A DNA stretch of 64,000 bases. Origin: Trebouxia sp. TZW2008. Taxonomy: Eukaryota > Chlorophyta > Trebouxiophyceae > Trebouxiales > Trebouxiaceae. The notes under the pieces are model-generated. The model searched no databases, was not told the origin of the DNA, and saw nothing but the letters and a program-made list of their open reading frames with translations. Of this stretch, positions 1-10,535 are shown piece after piece. The stretch spans positions 579,350 to 643,349 of the forward strand of contig BDIU01000136.1 in the NCBI GenBank assembly GCA_002118135.1, written 5' to 3'. The number at the start of each line of letters is the position of its first letter. Within the stretch, counting starts at the first letter, position 1. A program made the position numbers and the translations under genes.

Positions 1-3000
1 CCTGGTCTACCACATCAGTCTAGCACACTAGCCTAGCTGCACTGTGCTAGCTGAGTTCAACACTGCTGATATTTGCTTGACCCATGAGCTCCACCTGACT
101 ACGCACTACAATGCATGGCAGTGAAAGACCAGTGTATGTGTAGCAACATAGCAAAATCTGCATTGCTTGTGTGGTAGTCTTGATAACGACTGCCTTTGTG
201 ACCAGGGACCTTGTCCTTACTCAGAGGGTCTACTGCAACCAAAATGCAGTGAACTACTTTCTGATTGCGTTGTCCTTACAGCAAGAATGTCCTTATACCA
301 AGTGTAGGTATGAGGAGAAACTGTGGCAGCACCTGTCTCGGTTTGTCTTCACCCAAGTCAATGTCCTCCACATAGAGGGAGTCTGCGTTTGGATGCTGCT
401 TGACGCTCACAATCTGTCCTACTCTGATGTCCAGTAAATCAACAGTTGGCTCATCACCCGCCTTTTTAGCAGTGGGCGCAGCCTCTTTGCTTTTCTGCTT
501 TTTGCAGGCTCCGTCCTGTTAGCATGCATGGACAGTCAGCGCAAGCAGCAGTGAAGAACAGCATGCTTGCCTCGTGTTCCAATGGATAACAATCCCAAAT
601 TTGCTATTGTGTTGAATGCACAACTCTGGTGTGAGGGGAGATGAGCACTATACCCCGCAGTCAGCAGAAAGACCAAGAGGGATTGCATGTAAGACAGCAA
701 GCACAGCTTTCACACGATCGCTACACAATGCAATTTGCAAATGAAGCATGCTAAGACCTGTCTGTTCCAGTACGTAATGCTGAATGTTGTCAGCCATGAA
801 GTGACTGACCTGCTGAGCAGGTGTTGGAGTTGCAGGAGTTGCACCATTTGCGCTTGTTTTACTTGCAACAGCAAAGAGCAATTTTGAGCATTGCAAGCCA
901 AAACTTTACTGACCTGCTGAGCAGACGTTGCAGTTGCAGGAGCTGCTTCATTTGCACTTGCCTCAGCTGCAACAGGTGCCGCTCCATTGGCCGCAGCTGC
1001 TGCTTTGTCTGTAGTTGACTGCTTAACCTTAGTCTCAGCAGCAGGCGTAGGCTTTGCTTTGTCTTTGGCAGCAGGCTGAGCAGTGCTGGAGGATGTAGCT
1101 GATGAACTGGGCTTTGTATCTGCAGCTTTGGCCCTTTCAGCCTGCAATACAGCAGCTGCAGTTGGATCAATGCACATCTTGTATGTTTTGTACATGCAGG
1201 CGCAGCCTTTGCTTTGTCTTCAGCAGCAGGCTGGGCAGTGTTGGTGGAGGCGCCTGATGAGCTGGGCTTCGCATCTGCAGCTTTGGCCTTTCAGCCTGCA
1301 TGAAACCAGTGCCAAATAGTGCTTTGTCTGCAGGTGTTTCATGCAAGAATTTTGATCAATCTTGATATAGCCCAAACCATTCGTGTCATTGAGAAAAGTG
1401 ACCTTGCTGATTGTCACAACAACAATGCACCTCTTTCTGTGGTCCAGCACCTCATAAGGAAAGCACAGTGTCAACATAGGCTGCACAACCTCCTTCCTGC
1501 TCAATGCTTCCAGCCCGCATGCTGAACTTGTAGTACTTGATATCAGCATTTGCGTCCTTGCTTGCAGGCTTCAGCTGCACGTTGCAGAATTTGAAAGCTG
1601 CAAGCGCAGATTGGAATGCTGATATCGACTGCTACAGCTTCAGCACAGGGGTCGGGTTGAAAGTATTGAGCAGGAAGGAGGTTGTGCAGCCTGTGTCGAC
1701 ACTGTGCTTTCTTGAAAAGGTGCTCGACCACAAAAAGAGGTACAATGTTGTTGTGGCGAGCCGCAAGGTCACTTGAGCAAGATTGTTGAATCTCGAGATA
1801 GTCAAATCATTCCTGTCATTGAGAAAGTGACCTTGCGGATTGCCACAACGACATAGTATGTGTGGTGGTCTGTCAATTCAGGATCTGCAACAGGTCTTTG
1901 CAGGTCATTGCTTGGCATACTGAGTAGGGCCATATTGTCAGATCATTGACCACTGTAGTGGATTCAGAGGAGCCTGAGCAGAAATTTTCATCATTTTGAG
2001 GGTGAGTTGTATCTGTGTATTTGTCTTGCATTGTGACCACACTTTGTGCTGGTCCATGGATTGCGTAGATGGTGCTGGGAAAAGATGGCAACCCTGACTC
2101 TTCCAAACTGGGCAATGACGCCATTGTCACGAAGGCTGTGGACAATGAGATCATTGATCACCACTGTAATAAACCTCAAGTGAAAAGGTCTGACCGGAAT
2201 GTGGCAGGATGAGCATGTTGTCATTATGAGCCCATAGATTGTGCCGAATGCCAAGTGATGGCCTTACACACAACAAACTTACACACTACAATCCCTTGAT
2301 GGAACTCATGTGCAAGGAGGGGCAGATTGACCCTATTGTTCATGTGTTGATGTTCAGGGCTGCATCTGGGACAGCTGAGTCCTATGAGGCTGACTGCCCT
2401 CAGCATGTGGCTGTCAAGGCGTTCTACGATGCCGTCCATACAAGCTTCACATGCGGTCTATTTCTCTACGTTGGATTGAAATGTTGTACATTCTGTGCAC
2501 ATAAATAGTTTCATTGTACATGCTGTGCACATGGGCTATATGTGGTGTACGATCTGCATAAAATGAAACAGGTGTTTGTCCCTTTGTGTACATGGCACTC
2601 AAATATAGACTATGTGATACTGTGAACTCAAGCAAGCTCAGTTGGTGCATACAATGCAACATGACTCACCTTTGGCGCCACTGCAGCAGCCACAGGTGCT
2701 TGCTGAAATTTGGGTTTCCTAAACGTCACTGTTTTGTACAGACCCGGCGGTACAATTGTGTGCTGAAGGAAGTCAAACCAGCGGAACAAGCAAGGGTACT
2801 TGTCAAGAATCTGAGCGCTGGGTATGTTTGCCTGCAAGGAAGAACCATACTGTGCCCAGGTCACTTGCACATCTGACAAAACCCTTGATTACTTTGCTCA
2901 AAACACTTGAGCAGAAGCATTTGACAAAACAATGGGAATGAAAGAGCAAATTGATGTTACAGAATGACGTACGAGAGCTCTATGAAGCGTGGAAAACAGC

Positions 3001-3813
3001 ACCAAATCTGCCAAAGTCACATGCTGTCCTGCCAGGTACACCTTTGCCTGTAGCCGCTCATTCACCTGCATGAATGCCATGCTGAAAACATGGGACTGAT
3101 GCATTGAGCACGCTCAAAACAAGCTTGCCTCTGAAACAGGACTTAGACCACACACACACGTAGCACATGTGCTGGAATTTGTAACTCTTGTTGTGATTTT
3201 CCATTGAGGATAGAACAGCTAAGCAAGTTCAGCAGCGAGGCATGAGCGCTATGCAATTCTAGCCATGCAACGTAGACCAAGATCACTGTTTGTGTGAAAA
3301 GACCTTGCAGTATCAAGCCTGCACAGTGAATGCTGCCGAGGCAGTGTAGTTTCTGGCCCCTGAACAAACATGAGCATGCATGCTCATGCACATGTCGTCT
3401 GAATACCTTCAATAGCTTTGCTTCTGAGAGGCCCAAAAGCTCTGAATTCCGAAAAGATAGCCATTCCTGCACCTGCAGGCATGCAAACAATAAGTCCGGA
3501 TAAGTGAGATCACGCTCAGACAGCGTCACAACCGATGTGCTTACAACGTTCAAGGAGCAAACCGACGTACTGTGGCTCTTTCGATCGGTGTCGCGCCCAG
3601 CAGCTGCTGTGACTTGGCATTTGAGCTCGCCAGATACCGGCAAATTGAGGTGAAAGATGTCAAGTGCTGTCCGTCTGAAGTGGTAAGTTCGACTCCCTGT
3701 GAAGCCTGCGCTGCATCGAGCTGATTGTTGAGGCCACAGTAATGTGCGACCAGCAAAATGCCCGTATGTTCTTCGGGTTGGCTAAACAACAGCTGATGCT
3801 TTGCACCGCCCAT
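1..3813 (-). CDS. AIMP1/Arc1p-like tRNA-binding cofactor (C-terminal part beyond left edge)
   Basis: This family (AIMP1, yeast Arc1p) binds tRNA and aminoacyl-tRNA synthetases in the cytosol. Exons read on the minus strand are 3571-3813 (ATG start), 3407-3472, 2973-3065, 2670-2831, 914-1141 and 333-494; the first five are all phase 0. The N-terminal part looks like the GST-C-type adaptor fold of synthetase cofactors (VYLAGQHVTLADLVLFS, then CLFRWFDFLQH). A linker rich in Ala and Lys follows. The exon at 333-494 carries the start of the EMAP-II/tRNA-binding OB fold (LDIRVGQIVSVKQHPNADS, then LYVEDIDLGE). The rest of that domain must lie left of base 1, because 1-332 reads as intron. An exon-like segment near 796-890 may or may not be used. 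The gene is divergent from MAK16. Family assignment is firm; the 3' end is missing. Confidence 0.92.
182..320. repeat. Dispersed repeat, copy A (family with copies near 16.7 kb and 50.8 kb)
   Basis: The copy begins with a TAACGACTGC motif and contains several spaced GTCCTTA motifs (for example near 209 and 270), followed by CAAGAATGTCC. The same ordered motifs occur at about 16660-16815 and 50718-50880. The spaced repeats resemble the subterminal repeats of pogo/Tigger-type terminal inverted repeats, but no transposase is present, so that identity is inference. Confidence 0.6.
648..1291 (-). repeat. Duplicated linker exon of the AIMP1-like gene, decayed copies
   Basis: The linker exon at 914-1141 has a second copy of its first part at about 1197-1291, with the same acceptor context (TGCAG before GCTGAAAGG). 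That copy lacks one base in a G run, so it is frameshifted relative to the coding copy. A third piece at about 796-860 repeats the exon's last codons and its donor (CAGCAG followed by GTCAGT) but has no acceptor in phase. These look like partial tandem exon duplications, only one of which is clearly usable. Confidence 0.7.
1351..1856. repeat. Imperfect inverted repeat with a third partial direct copy
   Basis: Bases about 1384-1506 reappear inverted at about 1664-1780. The first 70 bases of the unit (about 1351-1420) occur again in direct orientation at about 1783-1856. Mismatches and short indels are spread through the copies. The block lies in an intron of the AIMP1-like gene. It has no recognisable transposase and could be a decayed foldback element. 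Confidence 0.7.
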
Positions 3814-4028
3814 CCTCAGTACGATACTGCCTGTTATCAGCGCATGGAATTCCAGCAGCAGTGCCTCGCCTCAGGCAGATGCAGTTGACTTCACATCAAC
3901 CCTAATCGGGTGGCAGGCCCTAACTGGCGCTTCGTCTACACTTTTTGAGCTGCAAGCTACATCGCGTCAGTCTTCCATTGCGTTGGTGCAAGAACACAGA
4001 TCACGAACACAAAGCTCGGAGCTTGAGC
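3814..4028. promoter_or_regulatory. Shared divergent promoter region (AIMP1-like / MAK16)
   Basis: Only 215 bp separate the two start codons of divergent genes, so both promoters and 5' UTRs must lie here or overlap the first exons. No convincing TATA box was seen. Both genes serve translation or ribosome production, so co-regulation is plausible but not shown. Confidence 0.6.
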
Positions 4029-6908
4029 ATGCAACACGACGAAGTCATCTGGCAGGTGAGAATCGAGATCTGCTCATGAAGCGTTGTACACCTGCTGACC
4101 TTTGCATCAAACGCGCGCGCTTGGTCTGCAGGTCATCAATCACGACCACTGCAGCTTCAAGGCCAAGACCAAGACACAAAACTTCTGCAGAAACGAGTAC
4201 AACGTCACCGGTCTGTGCAATCGAAGCAGCTGTCCCCTAGCAAACAGCCGATACGCAACTATACGTGAAGAAAATGGCAGGATATACTTGTACATGAAGT
4301 CTATCGAGCGAGCACACACGCCAAACAAAATGTGGCAGAAGATACGGCTGAAGAAGCAGTATGCAGAGGCACTCAAGCAGCTGGATGAGCACTTGGAATA
4401 CTGGCCCAAGTTCCTTGTTCACAAGAACAAGCAGAGGCTCACCAAGATCACACAGTATTTGATACGAATGCGCAGACTAGCCCTCAGAGTCAAGCCAAAG
4501 CTTGTGCCGTTAGCCAGAAGGTGAGGCAATCACCATTGCATCAGCATGCAGGCTGATTTAGTCGTGCCTACAGTCAATACTGACACCTACAATCAATTTA
4601 TGCATACATTTGCTGCATCAGTCGTTGAACCAGCATGTAGGCAGTATCTATCATGACATCAGCATGCAGGCAGTCTCACTTATTGCATCAGCATTCAGGC
4701 AGCATTTGTCATTGCATCAACATTCAGGCAGCATTTGTCATTGCATCAGCATGCAAGCAGCCTTGTCTGCATCAAAATCATTGTTGAGCAGCACAGGAGC
4801 GACGCACAAGCACCGTTGCCACAGTCCATGCGTGTATCGCGTCTATTGCTGCAGAGACATGCATGGCTGTCATGCAAGGGCGTGACATCGTCTTGCAGCT
4901 GAAGGTCATGCGTGGCGCAGTGGCTGTGCGTATTTACTGAAATCCTGCTGCGAAATGCACAGCCGGTAGTTGTCTGCAATACACAGGCTGGGAAGTTTCT
5001 TGCGCGTGTTGGCCACACTCTTGTAGTGAAACGTACCACTTTCTTGAGCTGATTGCCTCATGCAGAACTGAAAAGAGGGAGAAGCAGCGGGAGGCGAAAG
5101 CAGAAGTTGCTGCACAGCTTGAGAAGAGCATTGAGCGGGAGCTGCTGGAGCGCTTGCAGAAAGGCGTTTACCCTACTGACATTGTCAACATCAATATGAA
5201 GGAATACGAAAAGGCAAGAATGCTGCTTATTTGTCATTGTCATCAATTGTCACAGCTCTCGATGACTTGCTGCTCTGCCACAGTCTGGCAGATGTGTGCC
5301 CTGGTTGTCACGTGCATGTAACAAACTTTTGTGTCAAACCTGGCACTATGCTGATTCTGCTCCCACCACTGTGTCATGTTAGACCAAAAGTTGCTGTTAC
5401 CAAAAATGGCAAAAAGAGCTCAAGCTTATGGCTTTTGCCCTGCAGCTCATGTTGCATGCTGCGCAAGGTACATATATCCTGCTTGCTTTGACGCTGGCGC
5501 TGCAGGCATTTTGATACATTTTGAGAGCATGTAACAGAGTATGTGCACAACGAGGACACACAGACATTATTGTTGCTGCAGTACATGCAGCATGTACAGA
5601 GTGACAAAAATATGGTAAAATATATACATGTGCTATGCAGGTGCTAGATGCAGAAGCTCACCCTGATTTAGATGAGGCTGAGGAGTACGTTGAGGCAGAT
5701 GAAGAGGAGGAAGAGCAAGATATAGATCATGAGAGGGAAATGGAATATGAAGATGATGAGGTAGGTTGAGTGAATCAGGGCTGCATAAGATAACCCAGTA
5801 GCATACTGGGACATGCTGTGTGCTTTGTATGGCATAGCAGCCCTGCAGAGCATTTTGCCCAGTTGAAGATGCGATTGTGTAAGCCATGGTACATACACAA
5901 GGAACACACTGTGGTCTTTGACGCCAGTGGGAATGCACATGTACACGTGGCTGTCAAGACACATCATAGTAGCATGACCTTGTGTGCCACTATATTTAGG
6001 TGCCAGCTGCATACACTTTGCACACCCAACTGTCTTGATGTCTGCTAAAGCGACCTGCTTTGCAGCGTTGAGTGCTGTTACATGCGCACATGATGACACA
6101 TTTTGCACACTTGAGTGGCCTGAGATATGCACGATCTGGCATGTATGCAAATTTTTCAAGCACCGTTGCAGGATGAGCAGGTAGAGTATCTGGATGACAG
6201 CGAGGTGGACTTCTCCAGTGATGATGATGAAGAAGACATGGAAGACTTTGATGCCACTGGAGCTGAAAGGCTTGCGGCGGCACCAAGTCAGAGGGGCAAA
6301 CGACCACCAGGTCAGCTATTTGGCATTGAGCTTGAAACAGATGTATAACCCTTCATTGCAATGATGGGATGGCTCAGGCTGAGCTCAAGCTCATGTCAAA
6401 GTGCGTCAACAGCATATGCCATAGGAGGCCCTCAGTATGTCTGCTCATGGCAAATGCATGTCGCTGAAAGGCAAACCACAATAGAGTCTGGCTGTGCATG
6501 CTGGTCGCTGCGCATGCGTTAAACTACATTTCTGCTATCTGACTGCAATGCTGCATTGCCAGCTGTCAATCCTGATCTAATGATAATTCAGTTGTCTTTT
6601 GTTCTTAACTGACTTTCTCTTCGCTGCGTCTCAGCTTACTGTAAGGCTTGCTGGCTCTATTGACATTCGCGTGTGAGTAATTCCAGGGTTCACTGATAGC
6701 ACAAGCACATGAATGTGCCTGACAGACACGCTGAGCTTTTGCACAGGCAAGTGTCTTTGATGCCTGGTTGTCATGCAAGTCAATAAGGGGTATGTTGTCT
6801 GTAGGTCCAGCAGATGCTGCTGGCAGGAAGGCAAAGCGAAGACAGCATGCCAATGTGGAGTATGAGGAAGAGCATGAATTTGAACCTGCGCACCCTCAGC
6901 TAGCATGA
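4029..6908 (+). CDS. MAK16: MAK16, nucleolar 60S ribosome biogenesis factor
   Basis: Exons 4029-4055, 4132-4520, 5066-5213, 5641-5760, 6172-6310 and 6805-6908 join in frame to a 308-residue protein, close to the usual MAK16 length. The N-terminal Ribosomal-L28e-like/MAK16 core is almost textbook ([20 protein letters not shown], then [20 protein letters not shown], then [20 protein letters not shown]). The C-terminus has the expected long acidic stretches ([15 protein letters not shown]) and ends in a basic/acidic tail. MAK16 acts with RPF1 in early pre-60S assembly in the nucleolus. The intron after 5213 starts with GC (AAG followed by GCAAGA). The divergent neighbour is the AIMP1-like gene. 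Confidence 0.97.
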
Positions 6909-7696
6909 TCTGCCTGTATGCTTTTGTGGCAATTGTGTGTGATTGTATATTGGCTGGTTTTTGTGGCATGTCAGTGGCATAGTCAAGGTGGCAGTGTGTT
7001 GTGTTTTGTTTAGAGCAGGTGATTTTGTGTAGGCACAAATTGTTCTGGGTTTGAAGCAGCTTAGCGTGCAGTTGACTATTCTCAGCACGGTCATTCAGGC
7101 GAATGAGATGACTTTTGAAGGAAGAGACTTTTACAAGAAGTCGTTAAACACTTCGATTGCAATCTGTGCTTGCTCATGATTCCAACACCACATTTAATGG
7201 AACAATGACGCATCGCTCAGTCGTCATCTGTCCACTCACCAACACTGGCTACGATGAACGAAGACAAACAAGACTGAATAAACTGAAGCCATCAGCACAG
7301 CTAACTCGAAGTACATCTGATCACAACATGCACGTGAGATATCACGCAAGAGCAGCTGAGTCCACAACATAAAATTGCAAGCCACATCTCAGTGTGCAGT
7401 GAGCCAGCTCTACAAAACTGGACAATTTCTTGCAAACTATCTGCTGAACTGGATGCACAACATCAATGACATTCCGCATGTCATGTGATACTCATGCAGC
7501 CACACATGCCTGCAATTCTTTACTATTCACTCAGCACTCAACTACAAAATTGGACACCTGACAATAACAAAATCTTGAAGGTCTGCAGACCTACATTGCC
7601 GCAGGCTTCATTTGTTGCCCTTTTCTTGCTGGCATTTGTGTCTTCAATGAATACGCCACTCTACTGAATGTGACAGCATTTTCCTTTGTCTTTGGC
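6909..7696. other. Intergenic stretch between convergent genes
   Basis: No exon with supported splice sites was found. It holds the 3' UTRs of MAK16 and of the minus-strand gene that ends at 7697, plus the left arm (7195-7270) of an inverted repeat. Confidence 0.5.
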
Positions 7697-8070
7697 CTAT
7701 TGTTTCTTGTATATCGTGCGGTATTTGACTACCTGCCCCTGCATCAAGAGGGTACTGTCCACATACAGCAGGCCAGGTGCTGGCATGTAAAACACATCAG
7801 TCCCAATGCCGCCTAGCGGGTCATCCCATTCCAATGTGACACAGATAGCGCCATCTGGAAGCTTCTCAGCTGAGCCTCGATGCATGCCTGCACATGTGCA
7901 CAACCATGCTGAGCATTACAATCTATACATTTACATTTCTTACTCTATACATCTCTGCAGGAGCAGTGCTGCCGGTGCTTCTCACATCTGCTTTATTTGT
8001 TTTCGTTCATCGTAGTCAGTGTTGGTGAGTGGACAGATTACGACGGAGCGATGCGTTAGCGTTCCATTAC
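7195..8070. repeat. Inverted repeat with ~75-bp arms flanking a terminal exon
   Basis: The arm at about 7195-7270 is matched in reverse complement by about 7994-8070, with roughly 85 percent identity by eye (shared core CTGTCCACTCACCAACACTG). The 720-bp interior contains the last coding exon of the minus-strand gene (7697-7887). This could be a MITE-like element that inserted around or captured the exon, or two separate insertions of one element. No target-site duplication could be confirmed. Confidence 0.65.
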
Positions 8071-10033
8071 AATGCCCAGGGAAGCCCTGACAAAACAGAC
8101 ATGCTTTGGCAGGCTCATCAACATCGTTATGCCATGCAGGATGTGCCACTGCAGCTTATGCCATGAAATGCTGATTGACGATGTGACTGTCAAATGGCAC
8201 AAAGCGCAGGCAGTGTCCAGGACAACAATGCAAAACGTGCTGCAGCCTGCAAGAATTGCACTGGAACAATTTGGCAAGCTGACTACCTTTACGCAGGTCT
8301 CGGCGCTTGTAGCGCGTCACCTCTCCATTCAGTGGGTATTTCTCTTTTATCTGCATACATGTAGTGCCAGTCATTCCTGCCTTACAGCATGTGCTGGTGC
8401 AAACAATGGACAGGCACAATGACTGCCAGAATGAACAGGCAGCAAACCTGCCAGCTTCAAGAACATTGCTTCAGTGCATTTACTGGTGCCAAAGGTATGA
8501 CGTGTCAATGCAAGCGCTAAACCCACAGGTGTTTCAGGTCAGGACAAGCCCTTGCTTGTTGCAACAATGCCGTGATGATTACCATGATCCCACACTGCCT
8601 CAATAGATAGAGGCTCCTGTTATGATGCCTGAAGGTCTAGACTTTTCTATTAGTTTCCTATATGCAGGTGAGGCACTTGCCTTGAACCACAGGATGCCTG
8701 AAAGTACAGCAATCTCAAAGGAGTCCGCTGTCTGGCGGAGCTCAGTGCCCTTGACCAGGCGTATCGCTGAGCGTATGAGCCTGTTGACTTGCATCAACTG
8801 CATTGTAGGCTCCATACTATCTGAAGCTGCCTTGTCCTGCAATAGCATGTGCTGTGGTCAGCGGCTTCTCTGTGTCCTGTTCAGTCTGCAATCTGATTCA
8901 AGATTAGCTGTGTCCTGTCGAAACTTACAGCAGCAACTAAAATTCAGCAAGGAAGCATTTTCCCGCTGCCTTATTCTGAATCAGCATGTGCCGCAGTCAG
9001 GAGTCTCTTTGAATCCTATTCAGCCTCAAAGCAGCATCTTCTGATCAGCATGGCACAACATAACACAAGGACACATGCTGGTTCAGCCATCTCTCTGTGT
9101 TTTGTGCAATCTCAAAGCAGTGACGCAAGTTTCAACAAGAAGAGCTTCACACTGCTACAGCCTGTGACCGTTTCAAGCGCTTTCGGTATGTGTAGTGTAC
9201 TGTTGAAGCCAGGGCCTGCTTTCAGAATTTTGACAACTTGACTTAGTTGATTGGTTCTGTAGTTCTGCACTAGGTCCACCCTTCAGGGTGTAGGCGGGCG
9301 GGTGCAGGGTGTAGGATACAAGACATTTGATGAATTGCCATTTCAAGTGCCCAAGCTGTGACATGCCTGCTGAGACTATCTGACCTTGATCCACGCTCCA
9401 GACATGTTTGGCGTCCGTGGATGCCGAGGCTTTGCAGGGCTGTTGGGCTGTGAAGTGCTGATTGCCAGGCGTGGCGGCGGCTTCTGCACAGCTACGTATT
9501 GTTTACCCACCTGCATTGCAGAAAAGGCTTGATGTGTCTTCATGGCCAGTGCATGGGTGCATGGCGCTCATTCAAAGGCATCGTCTTTGCTTCATGCAAA
9601 GTAGAAAAGAAACAAAAGACAAGTCTGTGCTATTTGGCATCGAAATTTGAGCCTCTGTGCACAGAGGCAGTCCGGGATTGGGTTGGGCACGCAAGCTGTG
9701 TAATTGCATGATTGAAGGCATCATGTAGCATTGCTACAGAAAAGCAATGCTGAGGCTTACCAGGACTCTGGCAATGAGCAAGGCTTGCAGTGCTGTCCCC
9801 ATCGCCAAGAGAAAGCGCCGGTCTAGCTGTGGTTGGAATGCATATGCCGCGCACAGGCCACTGAGTAACACCGCAGACTGTTGGGCCAGCCTATGCATGC
9901 TGTATGGGGTTGCTGCCTGAGCATGTGTAGACACGCCAAGGCTATCCTCGGATCTGTTCTGTAATGATGTGTTCAAGCCATGCTCCTCTAGATCATTTGC
10001 TTGAGAGGAAGAGCCTTTGTGCCTTCTGTTCAT
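7697..10033 (-). CDS. Conserved membrane-anchored protein of unknown function (possible lipocalin-like C-terminal domain)
   Basis: Exons 9761-10033 (ATG start), 9385-9447, 8681-8836, 8293-8350 and 7697-7887 join in phase to 246 residues ending at TAG. The N-terminal exon is Ser/Asn-rich and then has one or two hydrophobic stretches (AVLLSGLCAAYAF and the region ending ALQALLIARVL). From about residue 105 the protein looks like a soluble beta-rich domain (MSGAWIKDKAASDSMEPTM, EIAVLSGILWFK, YPLNGEVTRYKRRD, ICVTLEWDDP, LYVDSTLL, KYRTIYKK). The alternating pattern and the final strand recall small lipocalin-like or ligand-binding folds, but I do not recognise a named family. The intron after the 8681-8836 exon starts with GC (AAG followed by GCAAGT). 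The gene is divergent from PUS10. Confidence 0.78.
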
Positions 10034-10535
10034 ATACAGCACTGCCTGCTCAAGTGCAATGACAAATGATAGGCCAAAGAGTCAAGTCAGCGAAACTTCC
10101 GCAATCAACTTTGGCTATTTGTCCGACAACCGCACATGACGAGGTGCTCTGCAGCTGGCTGGCAGGTAAACGTAAGTCAACGTTCAGGCGAGTAAGACGT
10201 TGCGTGAAGGTTCCTTGTGCTGCCAAAAGAGGGATATACGTCTCTGCAGCTAGGTAAACACGGGCCTGCAGCGATCACTGTAGTGCTAGAAAGGAACGCA
10301 AGCTGCTGGAACTGACGTCGCGAAAGCCAAGCGAGCTCGGAATAGGTCACAAGCGTTACGAGGCGCGTTTTGGATTGCCGTTACACAACTTGCGGCACGC
10401 TTTGCAGCAATTGCAGCGTTCCCACAGCCGCGTCGCGCCCTACAACGTGCATATTTGATCGATGTTCAGAGCATGTTAGCCGCACAGTATTGCTCGGCAT
10501 CACTCGGAAGTGCTGTGCAGTGATCAACACACGCC
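10034..10535. promoter_or_regulatory. Divergent intergenic promoter region
   Basis: These 502 bp separate the start codons of the unknown membrane protein (minus) and PUS10 (plus) and must contain both promoters. The stretch is richer in CpG than the flanking introns. No element beyond that was recognised. Confidence 0.5.

Noticed and set aside
710..1195. 161-codon minus-strand open frame as a complete gene
   Set aside because: It is the linker exon of the AIMP1-like gene read through its donor at 914 into intron.
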